From Toxonevra muliebris (Eukaryota > Arthropoda > Insecta > Diptera > Pallopteridae), in the NCBI GenBank assembly GCA_963691655.1, contig OY829327.1:54386079-54450078 (forward strand): a stretch of 64,000 nucleotides of DNA. Direction: 5' to 3'. The notes below the pieces were generated by a model. The model saw nothing but the letters and a program-made list of their open reading frames with translations, ran no database searches and had not been told where the DNA came from. How positions within the stretch are numbered: the stretch's first letter is position 1; each line of letters begins with the position of its first letter. The position numbers and the translations under genes were made by a program. Positions 47,897 through 60,125 of this stretch are shown here, piece by piece.

Positions 47897-47984
47897 TCTG
47901 CATTCGATCAGAAAGATGAGAATAGTGATGATGGAATTGATGATGAATGGGCCAGAATACCGTTTACAGTTGATAATGAAACTG
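47897..47984 (+). CDS. cnc: cnc coding exon 3 (residues 383-412; ETGE half of Neh2)
   Basis: Acceptor TTTTAG|TCT and donor ACTG|GTAAGT bound 88 bases: 29 codons plus one base, so the exon ends in phase 1. It encodes an acidic stretch (ENSDDGIDDEW) and ends IPFTVDNET plus the first base of a glycine codon. In the family this continues as ETGE, the high-affinity KEAP1 hinge motif (NRF2 DEETGEF), so the final G and E are completed by the next exon, which is not in this window. Together with exon 2 it gives a full Neh2 domain of about 85 residues. I found no convincing next exon (an acceptor followed by GNGAR) before 64000. Confidence 0.92.
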
Positions 47985-49629
47985 GTAAGTAATAATATTA
48001 AAAACATATAAGTATTGCATAATTGTCATTACATGAATCGGTTATAAGCTAAACAGCGCCTTTCCATTTTTTGAAAAATTGGCTAAAAATTCAAATCTCG
48101 CGTTGGTTTAATTAGTAAAATCATTTAAAAACTAACATAACTAAGTTTTAAAATGAGTCAACTGCAGTCAGTATCAGAAATTGGAGTTGTTTATAAAATG
48201 TGGCGCTCTATAGTTTTTCTCAGTTTCACAAAAAGTGGAAAAGCGTTCTTTTGTATATGATAGACAGACCGTATTACTTATATAAAATGATAATAATGAA
48301 AAAATGAGTCAATAATTTTGAACTTTTTGCAAGTAGTGCATATTTATATTTTATAATTAAACGCGTATATGCGAACGTATTCGCGACATTTGAAATCTTA
48401 TCAGTTTTTAGAAATTAATACATTTATTTAAATGGCTCATATCACTGGAAAATCGAAATAATAATAAACAAGCAAGTTTGTTCCGCGAAATCCTCTCTCA
48501 CCCCCAAGATCAACCCACTTTGTATAGAATATCGTTTGGCTTTTTATTTGTTGCTTTTTTTTTGTAGGTAACAAACGAATAGTTTTAGATAACAATGGTG
48601 CCAGTTGTTAAGATAAGATTTATTCGTGATACATGTGAGTACCGTGCGTGAACACCTAACTCTATTTCGAGCACCAGCATACAACCGCTCTCTCGCTGTT
48701 TACCCCCACCTTTACCCCATATTCAAATACGTTTCTCATATAGTTGATTGGTTTTCTTTTTTTTTTTTTCTTTTCTTGGCATGTGACATGTGCCTGTCCT
48801 TTCCACTTACATTCTTCTACATAAATAATGAGTTTTCTCCTTCCATCATCTACCGAAGTAATAGGCATACATAAGGAAAAAAAAGTAAATAAAATGGCGT
48901 AAATTGAGGATATTAAGAAAATGGTGATCCTATTTGATGATAAATATTTTACCCTCAAATAAATGAAAGCAGCAGGCGTAATTTTTTCTTTTCTTTGAGT
49001 TGAGTTGACAGGCACGTAAATTAAAGAAAAATGAGCTTTTATCAACAATCGGGCGTTGCCTTTGGTAGGGGGTTGAGAGGGTGAGGGCAATGGAGCCTTC
49101 TTAACACATTTATAATCCCCAACTAAGCACATCAGATTCATCATCCCTCCTCCCCTAATGCAGAACTCTATATCTACGTCTTTTCTTTTGAATTTCTTTT
49201 TGCCAACGACGTCAAAATAAATTCAGTTTTTTTTTTCTGTTCTGTTTGGATTTCCATTACAATAACATGTTTTAATATCATGAACTTTATTCGTGTTCAA
49301 ATGCTAGGCTAAGCCGGGACGAGATGAAACGGGTGCGGTAAAAATTTATTTTCTTTCTTTTTATTTATTTGTTATTGTTATTTTGTTGTTGTTGTTGCTG
49401 TTTTTATTGCTCTGCTTAAAGTTTTTGCCTTCATCTTTTAATAAAACTTTGACACGCACACGAACACGAACTTTATCAGAAGCTGCTGTTGCAGCAGTTG
49501 CTATTGTTACTTTTGTTGTTGTGTTTATTGTTTGTGCTGCTGTAGCTATTGCTGTTCCACCACCCCAGGCCTAGTAAAGGCCCACTGCTGTGTTTGTTAT
49601 TTGTGTATTTAGTTTTTCGTTTTAGTGTG

Positions 49630-49654
49630 TTTTTTTTTTTTTTTTTTTTTTTTT
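49630..49654. repeat. Poly-T tract (about 25)
   Basis: Uninterrupted T run; could be the tail of a retroposed element on the minus strand, but no body was recognised. Confidence 0.8.
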
Positions 49655-51269
49655 GGTAGCAACGTCAGCATACAGAGTCGCTTGAGAAATGATCGAAACA
49701 TGATTTGCCAAAAATGCCCTCAACTTTGGCCTATAAGAAATACGAATATAAATACTGGCTGCCTGCGATAACCCTCACAAAATGTCAGCCTGCCTGCATA
49801 CCTTTCAAGTTTGTTCGTGCAGGCATATAATATCCATCATCTATATCACCATCATGTGTACATATGTACATAAGGGAGAGTAAGTAGGTATATCCATATC
49901 CATTTCTATTATAGGTCGCCGCATGCTCGTTGCAAAAGCACGAATTTATCATGTTCGTGCAGTCACCACTAAGTATACCCTCATTCCATTCCATTCCACT
50001 CAATTCGTGTGTGTTTTTGTGTGTACATAATGTAATAGTAAACTTACTTTCCACATGCCACACAGAGTCAACATACGCGTTGTAGTCGTCGTCTTCGGAT
50101 CGGATATTGGGATAGTAACCAACCCAAATTCCTTTTTCCTTTCACTGCGCAGATTAAATTTTCTTCTTATCGGAGATTGGTTGACGAACAATGACTACAC
50201 TGTGAAATAAATCTCATTACATTTACACAATAATGAAATTGTATATTATCTGTACGAAAATAGTTGGTAAAAATAGTTATCCAAATAATATATTATTATT
50301 ATTAATATGTTTGGGGATGTGCACCGCGTATTAAAGAACTATTGTGTCCCCTTCGAGAATTATAGTGGTATCAGAATATAATATTCCTATGAGTCCTATC
50401 ATCCTTAAAGGGTTATAGTATTTCTTTAGGGTATTACATATAGGAATAAACTTATATTATGGCTAAAGGGAAATTCCTGATTAATTGAAGAAGCCTCGTT
50501 TCCGAGGTTATATTTGTTGAGGAATGAAAGGGGCCGATAATTTTATACCAAATCGCAACGGTATATTCTCCCATTTTTTTTTGCATTCTTGCTTTATTCA
50601 GATCTCAACAGCGTCTTTTGACCCATGCCATATCTGATATCAATGTATTGGCTGCAGTCATGTTTCCGCAGTTTTTATTTTGACGAATTTTCGAAATTAG
50701 CGGGCGTGATAGCTAAAAAACTAAACGACCTATCAAATCGAAGCAAAGCTTTTTCTTCAATATTAAGAATTTAATTTCTAAGTGAATTAAAAAAGTTGGT
50801 CAAAAAGTCTATTTTCACGATTTTTTCTGCTTGTTTTTTTTTTTTGTTCAATTCAAAGGAGCTAGATCGGAAAGATGCTCTTCATCTTCTGTTGTAATTT
50901 ATTATTTTACTGTCACAACATTTTTTTTATATTCTTGGAATATATATATAAAAATATACCTTGAAGTTCAATGGGTTCATTTCTTTTTGCCCTTTTAAAA
51001 AAATAACGAAAAAAGGCTTCTTTTTGACCTTCTAATTCAGAACACACACTTAAGTGGATATTCTACAGTAACGCTTTAAAAAATTTAATTTTTTTTGCAT
51101 TTTTCGATAGTTCAGGAGGAATTAAATATGAAAAAAGGGTTTGTTTGGATTCGGTATAGCTTACGAGGTTTCGCCTTTTTTTTTTTTGTGGCGGGCTTTC
51201 AAACAAACTAAAGATATAAACTATGTCATGGCTATGGAAAAATTAAAACAATAAATTTGAAATTTTTCA

Positions 51270-51520
51270 ATTAATCAAGATTTTCATCAATTGGAATAAA
51301 ATTTTCCGAAACAGAATATTCAAGCTTGTGTTTGCTATCACGAGAAAAGTTAAAAATAAACGAGCACATTTGAAAATGTTATTTCAAAGATTTTTAATTA
51401 ATCAAATTCCGGATTAAGCGAATAATTTGAATTTTGATTAATCAAAATCGTGATTAAACGAATAATTGATTAATCAGAACTTTTATCAATGAGAATTCGT
51501 GATTAAACGATTAGACACTC
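51270..51520. repeat. ATTAATCA/GATTAAACGAATA repeat cluster
   Basis: Several near-copies of GATTAATCAAAATCGTGATT and GATTAAACGAATAAT occur in direct and inverted orientation. The pattern resembles the interiors of the TATCGA-rich hAT MITEs at 45538 and 54290, but ends and a target duplication could not be fixed. Confidence 0.4.
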
Positions 51521-54289
51521 AGCCTTAATGTAAAGTAATCAAAATCGTGCTATGTGTTTTTCCCGCAAGATTTCATTTCTGGTTTAAGGTATAATCCGAC
51601 TTTACAAGGCAAAAAAAAAAAAATAGAATTTTCAATATTTTATTGCTCAGTCAATGAATATTTATGAACTTAATATGATACTTGCCTTTTATTAGCAATA
51701 AAATGATAAATAATAAACTTTGAAAAATGTTAAGCTCCATTTTGGAAAGGTGAAATTACATAAAATATGTAAGTTTTATAGTAAGTTATCTAATTAAGAT
51801 TTTTAGAGTGATTTAAATTATTTTTAACGCTTTATAATGAAAAAAAAAACACTTTTTTCAACTTTAGGGCTCGTGAGGGACCTCATGCGATCGGCATGAA
51901 ACTTTATATTTCTTAGTTTTTTTTATCGAATCGAATATTTTTAGACCGTCAGACCGAGAATAAACGTTCAAAATTTTTTTTCCATACATTAAATGGCCAC
52001 CCTAATATATATATATATATAACTCAAAAAATATTAGATATTTAAAAAAAAAAATAGGAGTATATTCTAAACATACTAAGCAATAAAATTATGTAAAAAA
52101 AAAAAATTGATTTTTTGAAAATTGTGGAGTGAGATTATACCTTAGTCTAGAATAGTCCTTTCTTTGAAAACATCGTTCTTAGATTTTAAAATTTCAAATA
52201 TTTAAGTGTGGAGAATAGGTTACTATTTAACAACATTGTAAATTTTTGGAAACTATTGATTTTTTTCACAATATTCACGTAAAAACTAATTCTAGAAGAA
52301 GAAAAAAAATACATACAGACATATTGCATTCGTCTGATATTCGTGAATCCGCCATTTTGTTGTAGCATACATTCTTACGTGTTTTATTTACAATTATTAG
52401 TTGTATCGGTATATGTATGTATGTGCATACAATCGAGTACATAGTACATACATAAGCGTATACAGGGGCTGCTATTGTTGTGCGTTTGCCGCTTCTGTTG
52501 TTGTTGTTGTTGTTATTATTATTTATGATGTTTTATTATTTATTAAAAATCCATTGATTCTCTCATAGATTAACTTTTCATATCTTTTATCGCAAAGTAT
52601 CGCATTCTCACACGCAGCTACGCATATCGAGATTCTCAAAAGAATAATATCGATAATTCCGCCGCTATTGTTGTTTTTGTTGTTCTTTTGGTGCTGCTGC
52701 TGTTGCTTCCAAAAAAATATTTTTTTTATTGTTTGCCAATAAATGAAAGTCATTTCTGAATCTTTAATTATATTTTTAGATATATATATATATATATTTT
52801 TTTTTTTTTTGTGAATTTTCGAAAATCATTTTCTATTGAATTGAGTATAAAGTTTGAGTAGAGAATCCCCATGAACGTGCAACATGCAATTGCATTTTTC
52901 ACACCTTTTCTTATTGTTGTAGATAGATGTTTCAGTTGCTGCTGCTGCTGTTGGTTGATGCATTTCTAAATGCAATTGTTTAGTTAAAATGTTAAATTTA
53001 TATTTTTTTGTTATATTTTTAAATACTCATTTTTTTTCTCATTTCTCTTCTTTTGTAATTGTCATCAAATTTTAGTACCAAAAATTGAGTTGTTCTGTAG
53101 TTTGAAAGAAAATGTATAGACAAAAACTAGAATAACTTCATTAGCTGCAATGGATATGTATATAAATGTATTGATTTATAGCTGGACCTTGATGATTTTC
53201 AGTTTTCAATTCATCTTTCAGCTATCGTTAGATGTTCTTTGTAGGCATTTCAAATGAAAAACATCCTGTATATTATGCAAAATCATTCGATTCAATTTTC
53301 TTCTTCGGGTATTTCAATTTATTGATTACCAAAAATGTGGGAAGAATATTCATTGTGACGAGATTGTTCCCCGTGCATCAATTTAACCACGACCCCTGAT
53401 CCCTCTTTCTTAAAGGGACTTGGCAGTTGCGAAACCAATTTGACCAAAATTTAAATTGCTGATATAGTCAATTGGATTGGCGACCAGTTGGAACTCTCTT
53501 GGGTCCGCTAGTGATCTAAATTACCATTTAAACTAGTTCAACCTGTAACAAGTGATAAATAAAATGAACAAAAATTTCTAGTTGCCATATTACAAACAAT
53601 TGTTTATTGAAAAAAAAAGAATTCGAGTTCTACTGTTTTTCCACTTAAATTAAAAAAAAAAAAACTTTTTGTATTATTTTATTTATATTGATTGTAATAA
53701 TGGTGTAATAATACTGTATTGATTATGTTATTATTCTTGCTAATCTTCATTGACTGATATAAAATCGTGATTTGCTGACGTCAACAGAATTAGGTGGTAC
53801 TATATTGCCCAACCTAAGTTCCTCTTCCCCTCAACATCGTGATTGTAGCTTCATATAAACGAATAAAATAAAATTTTAATACTATTATTTAGCATTAAAG
53901 CAATATCCGCTAATGTTCGAAAAATCATAATTCAGTTTCATAAAAAGCAAAAAAATACTCCGAAGTACCAACAAAAAATTGATTATTCCATATTCTAGTA
54001 TGTTGTTTTGAGAAAAAAAAAAAACAAATTCGATCCAGTAGATAAAATAATAGAACAGGCGAAAATATAGCTTTGTTCCAGCTGATATTGTGGCACTTAA
54101 GCGAATAACAATTGGGACTCGTCGTAGCAGTTTGAATGTACTCTCTCAATTATGGTCTAAGCATAATTGAAAAAACGTTTTAAAAGCAAGTTCAGCCGAT
54201 TCCTTTGAAAGAGGCGAGGAAGCATTAAAACTGGAGTCTTTAGACTTTAGCATTCAGTTATATAGAGCGACAAATTAAGCTTCTGAAAT

Positions 54290-54628
54290 TAGTGATGGGA
54301 ACTATCGAATAAAAACTATCGAATTATTCGATAGTTTAAAAAATGTCCATTCATTCGATAGTTTTTGAATAAATGAAAAATTTTTTGCCATTAGCGAAAT
54401 ATGCTAACGATTTTTCTATGTAAGCGAAATGTGCGAACGAACAAATCGTTCATTCAGCCTTTCAATAGTTGAAATCGCTCAATTATTTTTTATCACTACT
54501 AACTAATTCGAATAAATGAATGAAAAAAAATTGTTCGATAGTCGAATAAATGAAAAAATCATTCGATAGCCAAATTATTCAGTTACTAACTATTGATAGT
54601 TGAAATCCCTCGATAATTTTTATCATTA
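54290..54628. mobile_element. hAT MITE, 339 bp, perfect 8-bp target duplication
   Basis: TCTGAAAT occurs at 54282-54289 and 54629-54636. The element starts TAGTGATGGGAACTATCG and ends with a weak inverted match (complement TAATGATAAAAATTATCG). The interior has many ATTCGATAG/CTATCGAAT words in both orientations and no coding frame. Confidence 0.8.
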
Positions 54629-54639
54629 TCTGAAATGAT

Positions 54640-55080
54640 ATATGAGGCATTTCATGTGAAGCGGACAACGAAAAAAAGTAAGGTTCTGAAATTTGTTAAA
54701 ATTCGGCCTAATTAAACCTGTAGAAATATGGATTTTTAAAAATAATTTTTAGAATTAAGCAAATTTACAAAAAAATATTGAACATGGAAATTTAAATAAG
54801 TAATTTACTGTTATTTTCAACTATGGAATCAGACCGGAAATTAAAATTTGTTTTATGCGCCAAACCGGAAGTAAAAGTTTAAAATCAGAATTTAAAAAAA
54901 AAATTATTTTTCAAGATTTAGCTTAAAGTATTTAAATAATACCCTTAAAGTTAAAAAATGAGATCTGCATTAGTTTAGGAGATACATGAATTAAAGTACA
55001 TATCTACCGCGCTCAGTGCGACACCTATGTATCTATCTCCTAAACTAATGTAGATCCCATTTTGAAATTTTCAACTCAGA
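54640..55080 (+). mobile_element. Foldback repeat, copy 1
   Basis: Begins ATATGAGGCATTTCATGTGAAGCGGA and runs through GGTTCTGAAATTTGTTAAA, ATTCGGCCTAATT and a hairpin (arms about 54966-54983 and 55034-55051, CATTAGTTTAGGAGATA and its complement). After the hairpin the complement of the preceding sequence continues (GTAGATCCCATTTTGAAATT). A second copy lies in opposite orientation at 57930-58475. Non-coding. It begins four bases after the hAT MITE target duplication. Confidence 0.65.
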
Positions 55081-56323
55081 GAAATACATAAATATTTTGA
55101 AAAACGATTAACATCCATCATTTCCAAGACTATTGTCAAATTATGCCGAATCTATTTTTTAATAAAAACGAGCAAGAAAATCGATAAGCAAAAAATGAAT
55201 GCTGATTTCGGATTGACCCGCCAGCAGCCGTGTTCAATTGCGACATTTGATGAAATTTAAACTGCGAAAGAAATCGACTGGAACCATTGAGAGCCTTTGA
55301 ATGATATAAATAGAAATCTGGAAGCCTATTACATCAGACGACTGTTGAAATTTGGTAGAATCGATGCCAAAACGGATAAAAGATTTCATTTCACGATTGG
55401 TTATACCAGCGATTAATATTAGTCAGAATATTCAAAAATCACAATAACTGTGAAAACCTTGGTAACTATTCACCGCCAAATGGAACTTAAATATGTCACC
55501 CCTATCGTTTACCGATAAAACTCTCATACATTATGATCGTTGGTCACCAAAATATTACAGGGATGAAAAAATTAAAAATCCCCTTTCGGAAATGTAGGGA
55601 TCCGCTAGTGTGTTGTAGTTATGCTGGTCCTCTCCAAAAGATCACAAACACTCTCGGCATAATCAAAGAGTTTTCCGGCACCAACGAATGCTACACAAAA
55701 ACCTTTTCCTTATAATTTTCTTGATAAATTTTCAAAATGTGTGCGTCATTATTAAAGAATTCATTATTTTTCATCATTCAATCAATAAAACAACAACTGA
55801 AAACAAAATATTATAAAATATAATTTTTTTTCTTTTTTTTTCAAACTTTCGTAATTTTTATTTCAAAGTTTTTTATTATTAATATTTTTGTTACTGTGGA
55901 TATATTACGAAAATCCTATTAATTAGGCACAACCACACGCTGCCACACAAAAGCATTAGAGCTCCATGGCATCGCCATCTTTTTTACAATCATTTGAATT
56001 GAATGCTTTAGGGAGTTATTGTAGTTTGATTGTCTGTCTGTCTATTGATCGGTGGTGGTGATCGGCGATCGGTGAATACCCTCCACCATATTTCTTCTAT
56101 CTATGGATACGGGCAACTACCGACATGTGTTGTATTAACTGCTACGGTTATTTTTTTCTGCTGGTCTTTTTTTTTATGTATGTATTTGTTTCGAAATAGA
56201 ATTTTTCAACATGAAACTAACGCCTTTTCGATGACATGCAAGTTTGAATTTTTTTTGTAAATTTATATTTTCTTTTTACATAATTCTCACACAATTTGGT
56301 AGTAGTAATAATTAAGCGTACAT

Positions 56324-56342
56324 ACAGACAGACAGACAGACA
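56324..56342. repeat. (ACAG)n microsatellite
   Basis: Tandem GACA units. Confidence 0.8.
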
Positions 56343-56571
56343 GAAAGACAGTTGAAAATAACTTCTGAGTTTGAATTTGATCGAACGTCGAACGATCGTT
56401 CGTTTTTGATTCGATTTGATCGCGTTGATTTTCAATTGTAATCAATACAGAGATTGTTGCTGAAGTTGCTCTTTGCTGTGTTGATGATGACGATATTGTT
56501 ATTATTATTGTTTATGTGTTAGATGTCTGTACCTATATCTAACAAATAAATCTGATTACATTGATACTTTT

Positions 56572-56600
56572 AATATTATTATTATTATTATTATTTTTTT
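56572..56600. repeat. (ATT)n then poly-T
   Basis: ATT triplets running into a T tract. Confidence 0.8.
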
Positions 56601-57929
56601 TTTTTTTTGAATTTTTTGTATTACGTTCAGTTTGAAGCTTATTCTGCGCTTGATTACGCCGTTTTTCTTTCGTTTCTTCTTCGAAATAGAATTATTTATC
56701 AAATTTTGTTGACAACTCTCAAGCTGATTAGAAGAAGTTTTTATTTTTCCTATTCCTATTCTTTTTGTTGAATAGCTTGAAATCTTCAAAAAGAAATGCT
56801 CTTATTGTCAATTATATTATTTTTATTGGATATAATTTTCATTACATAATGTGAGAACAGAGTGTAAAGCAATGAGAATGTTAAGAAGTTTATTGACATC
56901 GTAGTGTCATTACATAAATATCATTACCTAAGTACATACAATAAGTTAGTATTGATATTTATCAGTGAAGGCACACCGAAAAAGGTAAACACCTCTCTAC
57001 TAAGGCGGAAGTTAAAATCCGATAAGAAATACAAAAAAACCGATTTTCCAAAACGTCATTTGCATTTGGCATAGGTATAAATATTTCCGCATTTTAAAAT
57101 GAATTTTTGTAACCTGTGATCAATTTCATTTAACATAAATACTATACCTCAGTCTCTCTTTAAGTTGAGTTGTACTCTTATAACTTTCCAAACATGAGGC
57201 AGCAAATATTTTGATCTCAATCAAACTCGTTAGTATTACATTTTCTAAATTTAGTTAAAAAATTAACTGTGGGCATGCAAATATTTATTATAATTCTATT
57301 CCATTTCCAAACAGCTGGTGTCTAGCCGATGGCTGACTGACTGAATGACCTCTAGCTACCATTAACTCTAGTCAAGTTTAATTATATTCGATTCACTAAA
57401 CCATTCAGGCATTTTTTTTTTTTTTTGCTTTATATTCAATCAGAATGTTTGTCTGTCTGTTCGCCAATCTTGTTTTGTAAAATATTACATTGTTGATGTT
57501 GATTTTCACTTGGTCACCATTACACTTCAAATTTAATTCCTGATTTTAATATCGTAAATTATTTAAAAAATGCAAACATACTTTACTACATACATACCTC
57601 CCGTTTACAACATAAATGGTATCGTTTTCAATTTGTTTGCATTCCAATGTGTAGGTAAACATATTTAATGGCTAGACACCATTCATAATGCATAACATTC
57701 GTTTATTTCAATAACATTTTGATCAGGATTAACGGATGCTTTTTGGTGAGAGGAAGTGCACGTATGACAATTTTGTTTTCACGGTCCTCGAGTTGATCCA
57801 TTTCTGACAATTTTATGTAGCAAAACCAATAATCAAGATATTTCATTATTGGTTATTTTTGTTTCTGAAAATGTTTGTGTGTTCAGCAACCTAGGGTTGG
57901 CACCATTTATAAAAAGAAAATTTATTCTA

Positions 57930-58475
57930 CAAAATTTAGCTTAAAGTATACATTAGTTTAGGAGATAGATACATAGGTGTCGAACTGAGCGTGGTAGCTA
58001 TGTACTTTAATTCATGTATCTCCTAAACTAATGCAGATCCCATTTTTAAACTTTAAGGGTATTATTTCAATACTTTTAGCTAAATTTTTAAAAATAATTT
58101 TTTTTTTTTTTAAATGGTCGAAGTTACTAAAATTCAGATTTAAATCTTTTACTTCCAGTTTGGTGCGTAAAAAAAATTTTAATTTGCGGTCTGATACCAT
58201 AATTGAAAAGAACTGTAAATTTCCTATTTAAATTACCATGTTCAATATTTTATTGTAAATTTGCCTAATTCTAAAAATTACTTTTAAAAAATCTATATTT
58301 CAATTCCGTCAATTCTTTAAAAACCCATAATTTGGCAAATAAACTTCATCCAATAAAAAAAATTGTATGTCTACACTCATATTTTCTAGGAGTTCAATTA
58401 GGCCGAATTTCAAAGAATTTCAGAACCTTTCTTTTTTTTCGTTATCCGCTTCACATGAAATGCCTCATATGTAAT
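57930..58475 (-). mobile_element. Foldback repeat, copy 2 (inverted)
   Basis: Reverse complement of copy 1: the hairpin is at 57950-58035 and the outer end, CCGCTTCACATGAAATGCCT CATAT, at 58447-58471. It has about 70 extra bases near the outer end (58320-58395). After the hairpin it continues with the complement of its own internal AAATTTAGCTTAAAGTAT, showing that the element is a larger imperfect palindrome from which the two copies kept different parts of the second arm. Confidence 0.65.
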
Positions 58476-59605
58476 CATAACCTGCATAAATAGATTATTT
58501 TCACGTTTATTTTTTGTTGAAGAAAAATTTCAATTTAAAAGTTGGTAATGAAATCAAGTCAGTTTCCGATTTCACAGCTTCAGTTATTTTTTCGACCTGA
58601 TAGATAATTAGATCCGCTACAAAACCTATTGTAAAAAACTATTTCTAAATTTTTTTAATTGAAATTAAAGAACGATCAATTCTCCTTCCAAAAAATTGCA
58701 AAAATTAAACCTGCGAAACCGGTGTCACTATGGTACCGAATGGGTTAAACTCTGACCCGCAATAGCCCCCATAAAATTTACTTTTCATTGTCAATATCTT
58801 CTTCCGCTAACCTAATCTAAGAAAATATTTCGTAGTTGAGATTTAAATAACAAATACGAATACTTGACTTTCATATTGAAGTTCCGGCTTGATGGCCTAT
58901 TTTCTTTTCCTAATCAATGCTTTACATTCTTTGAGTTATTTCCGGTATGTTGTCTAAATTATGAGAGAACAAAAAAAAAAGCGTTGGACAAAATCGAAAA
59001 ACCAGCTGCATAAAAAATGTATTCTTTACGACGTTCATCGAATAAATTAACAACGCAAATAGAACTTAAATCGGGATATTACTTTACTTTTAATTCTATC
59101 ACTAATGCAAAAATAAGGTAATCAAGCGCATATTTAAAGCTAATCCAAGATCAACTAAAAAATCCAGAATTTGGTATTTAAAACAATTTTCATTTATAAA
59201 TAAGAAGAGGGAGATCCCACCCTTCACCCTCGATTACACCCTTGGTCACAATCAAGAGATTTTGATTTAATTTATAATAAGTACAATACGAAATGAAAGT
59301 TTCCCACATTAGGATACAAAAGAAAAGAAAGATGTCGCTCTCTGGTATTCAATGAATAAAATATATAATAAAGCTAATTAAAGTTAAAATTAATGAAATT
59401 GCTATGAGACTTCAAGTACATATGTGTATGTGAGAGTGATGAATTAAGTACATCTACTTAAGCCAATTTTAAATAATATTGATTTCAAAATAGACCATAA
59501 ATAGAAGTGTAACAATTTTCAAATGTGATGAATGAAGTTCTTGACCTAAAGAGTATATAATTTTTTATATTTATTTTTTATTTAATTTTTACCGATTCAC
59601 TGCGG

Positions 59606-59630
59606 TGATGATGATGACGATGATGATGCT
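59606..59630. repeat. (GAT)n array
   Basis: GAT/GAC triplets; one of three such arrays within 1.1 kb (also about 60095-60125 and 60600-60638). Confidence 0.75.
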
Positions 59631-59641
59631 TGCGCTTTTTT

Positions 59642-59664
59642 AACCAACCAACCAACCAACCAAC
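59642..59664. repeat. (CCAA)n microsatellite
   Basis: Five to six tandem CCAA units. Confidence 0.85.
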
Positions 59665-60094
59665 ATACAAAGTACAAAATATTGTAGTAGGTACCCAGTA
59701 ATACACTGACAACAAGTGATTTCAATATTCATAAAATTCATTTTCATTCATTAAAATGAAATGAGCGCAAAAATGCTCAATTTGATATTGGAAGAGACCG
59801 ACACAGTCATTCAGTCAAAACACACACCTCTCTATATATAACAACTATGAAATTTTTTTCTTTAAAAAAAAAAAAATAATATTTTACGCAAGTTCATTGT
59901 TGACAACACTATCACGTCGTGGTCTTTCGTCGTCATCATAACAATTTGTTATTTGGAATTTTATAGTTCTCTTCGTTTCGGGGTATAGGAGGGGGCAGGC
60001 ATGTTCGCAACAACAGGAGAGATACTAGAACGGACAGGCCACCAGGCCCAACAATACAGTACTTTTGTAAGTCATCATCATCCACCAGTCATTG

Positions 60095-60125
60095 GTGATG
60101 ATGACGATGATGATGATGACGAGGA
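60095..60125. repeat. GAT/GAC triplet array
   Basis: Lies in an open + frame from ATG 60001 that would encode a run of eight aspartates; see findings. Most likely a simple repeat rather than a coding exon. Confidence 0.7.

Noticed and set aside
48626..49144. 160-codon minus frame and an opposing + frame
   Set aside because: Longest non-transposon frame in intron 3, but low-complexity (KKKKKRK) and without recognisable domains, and the opposite strand is equally open.
49383..49574. Frame rich in V/A/L across TTG/GCT triplets
   Set aside because: Simple-repeat translation; also checked as a possible cnc exon, but its frame lacks ETGE continuation and acidic sequence.
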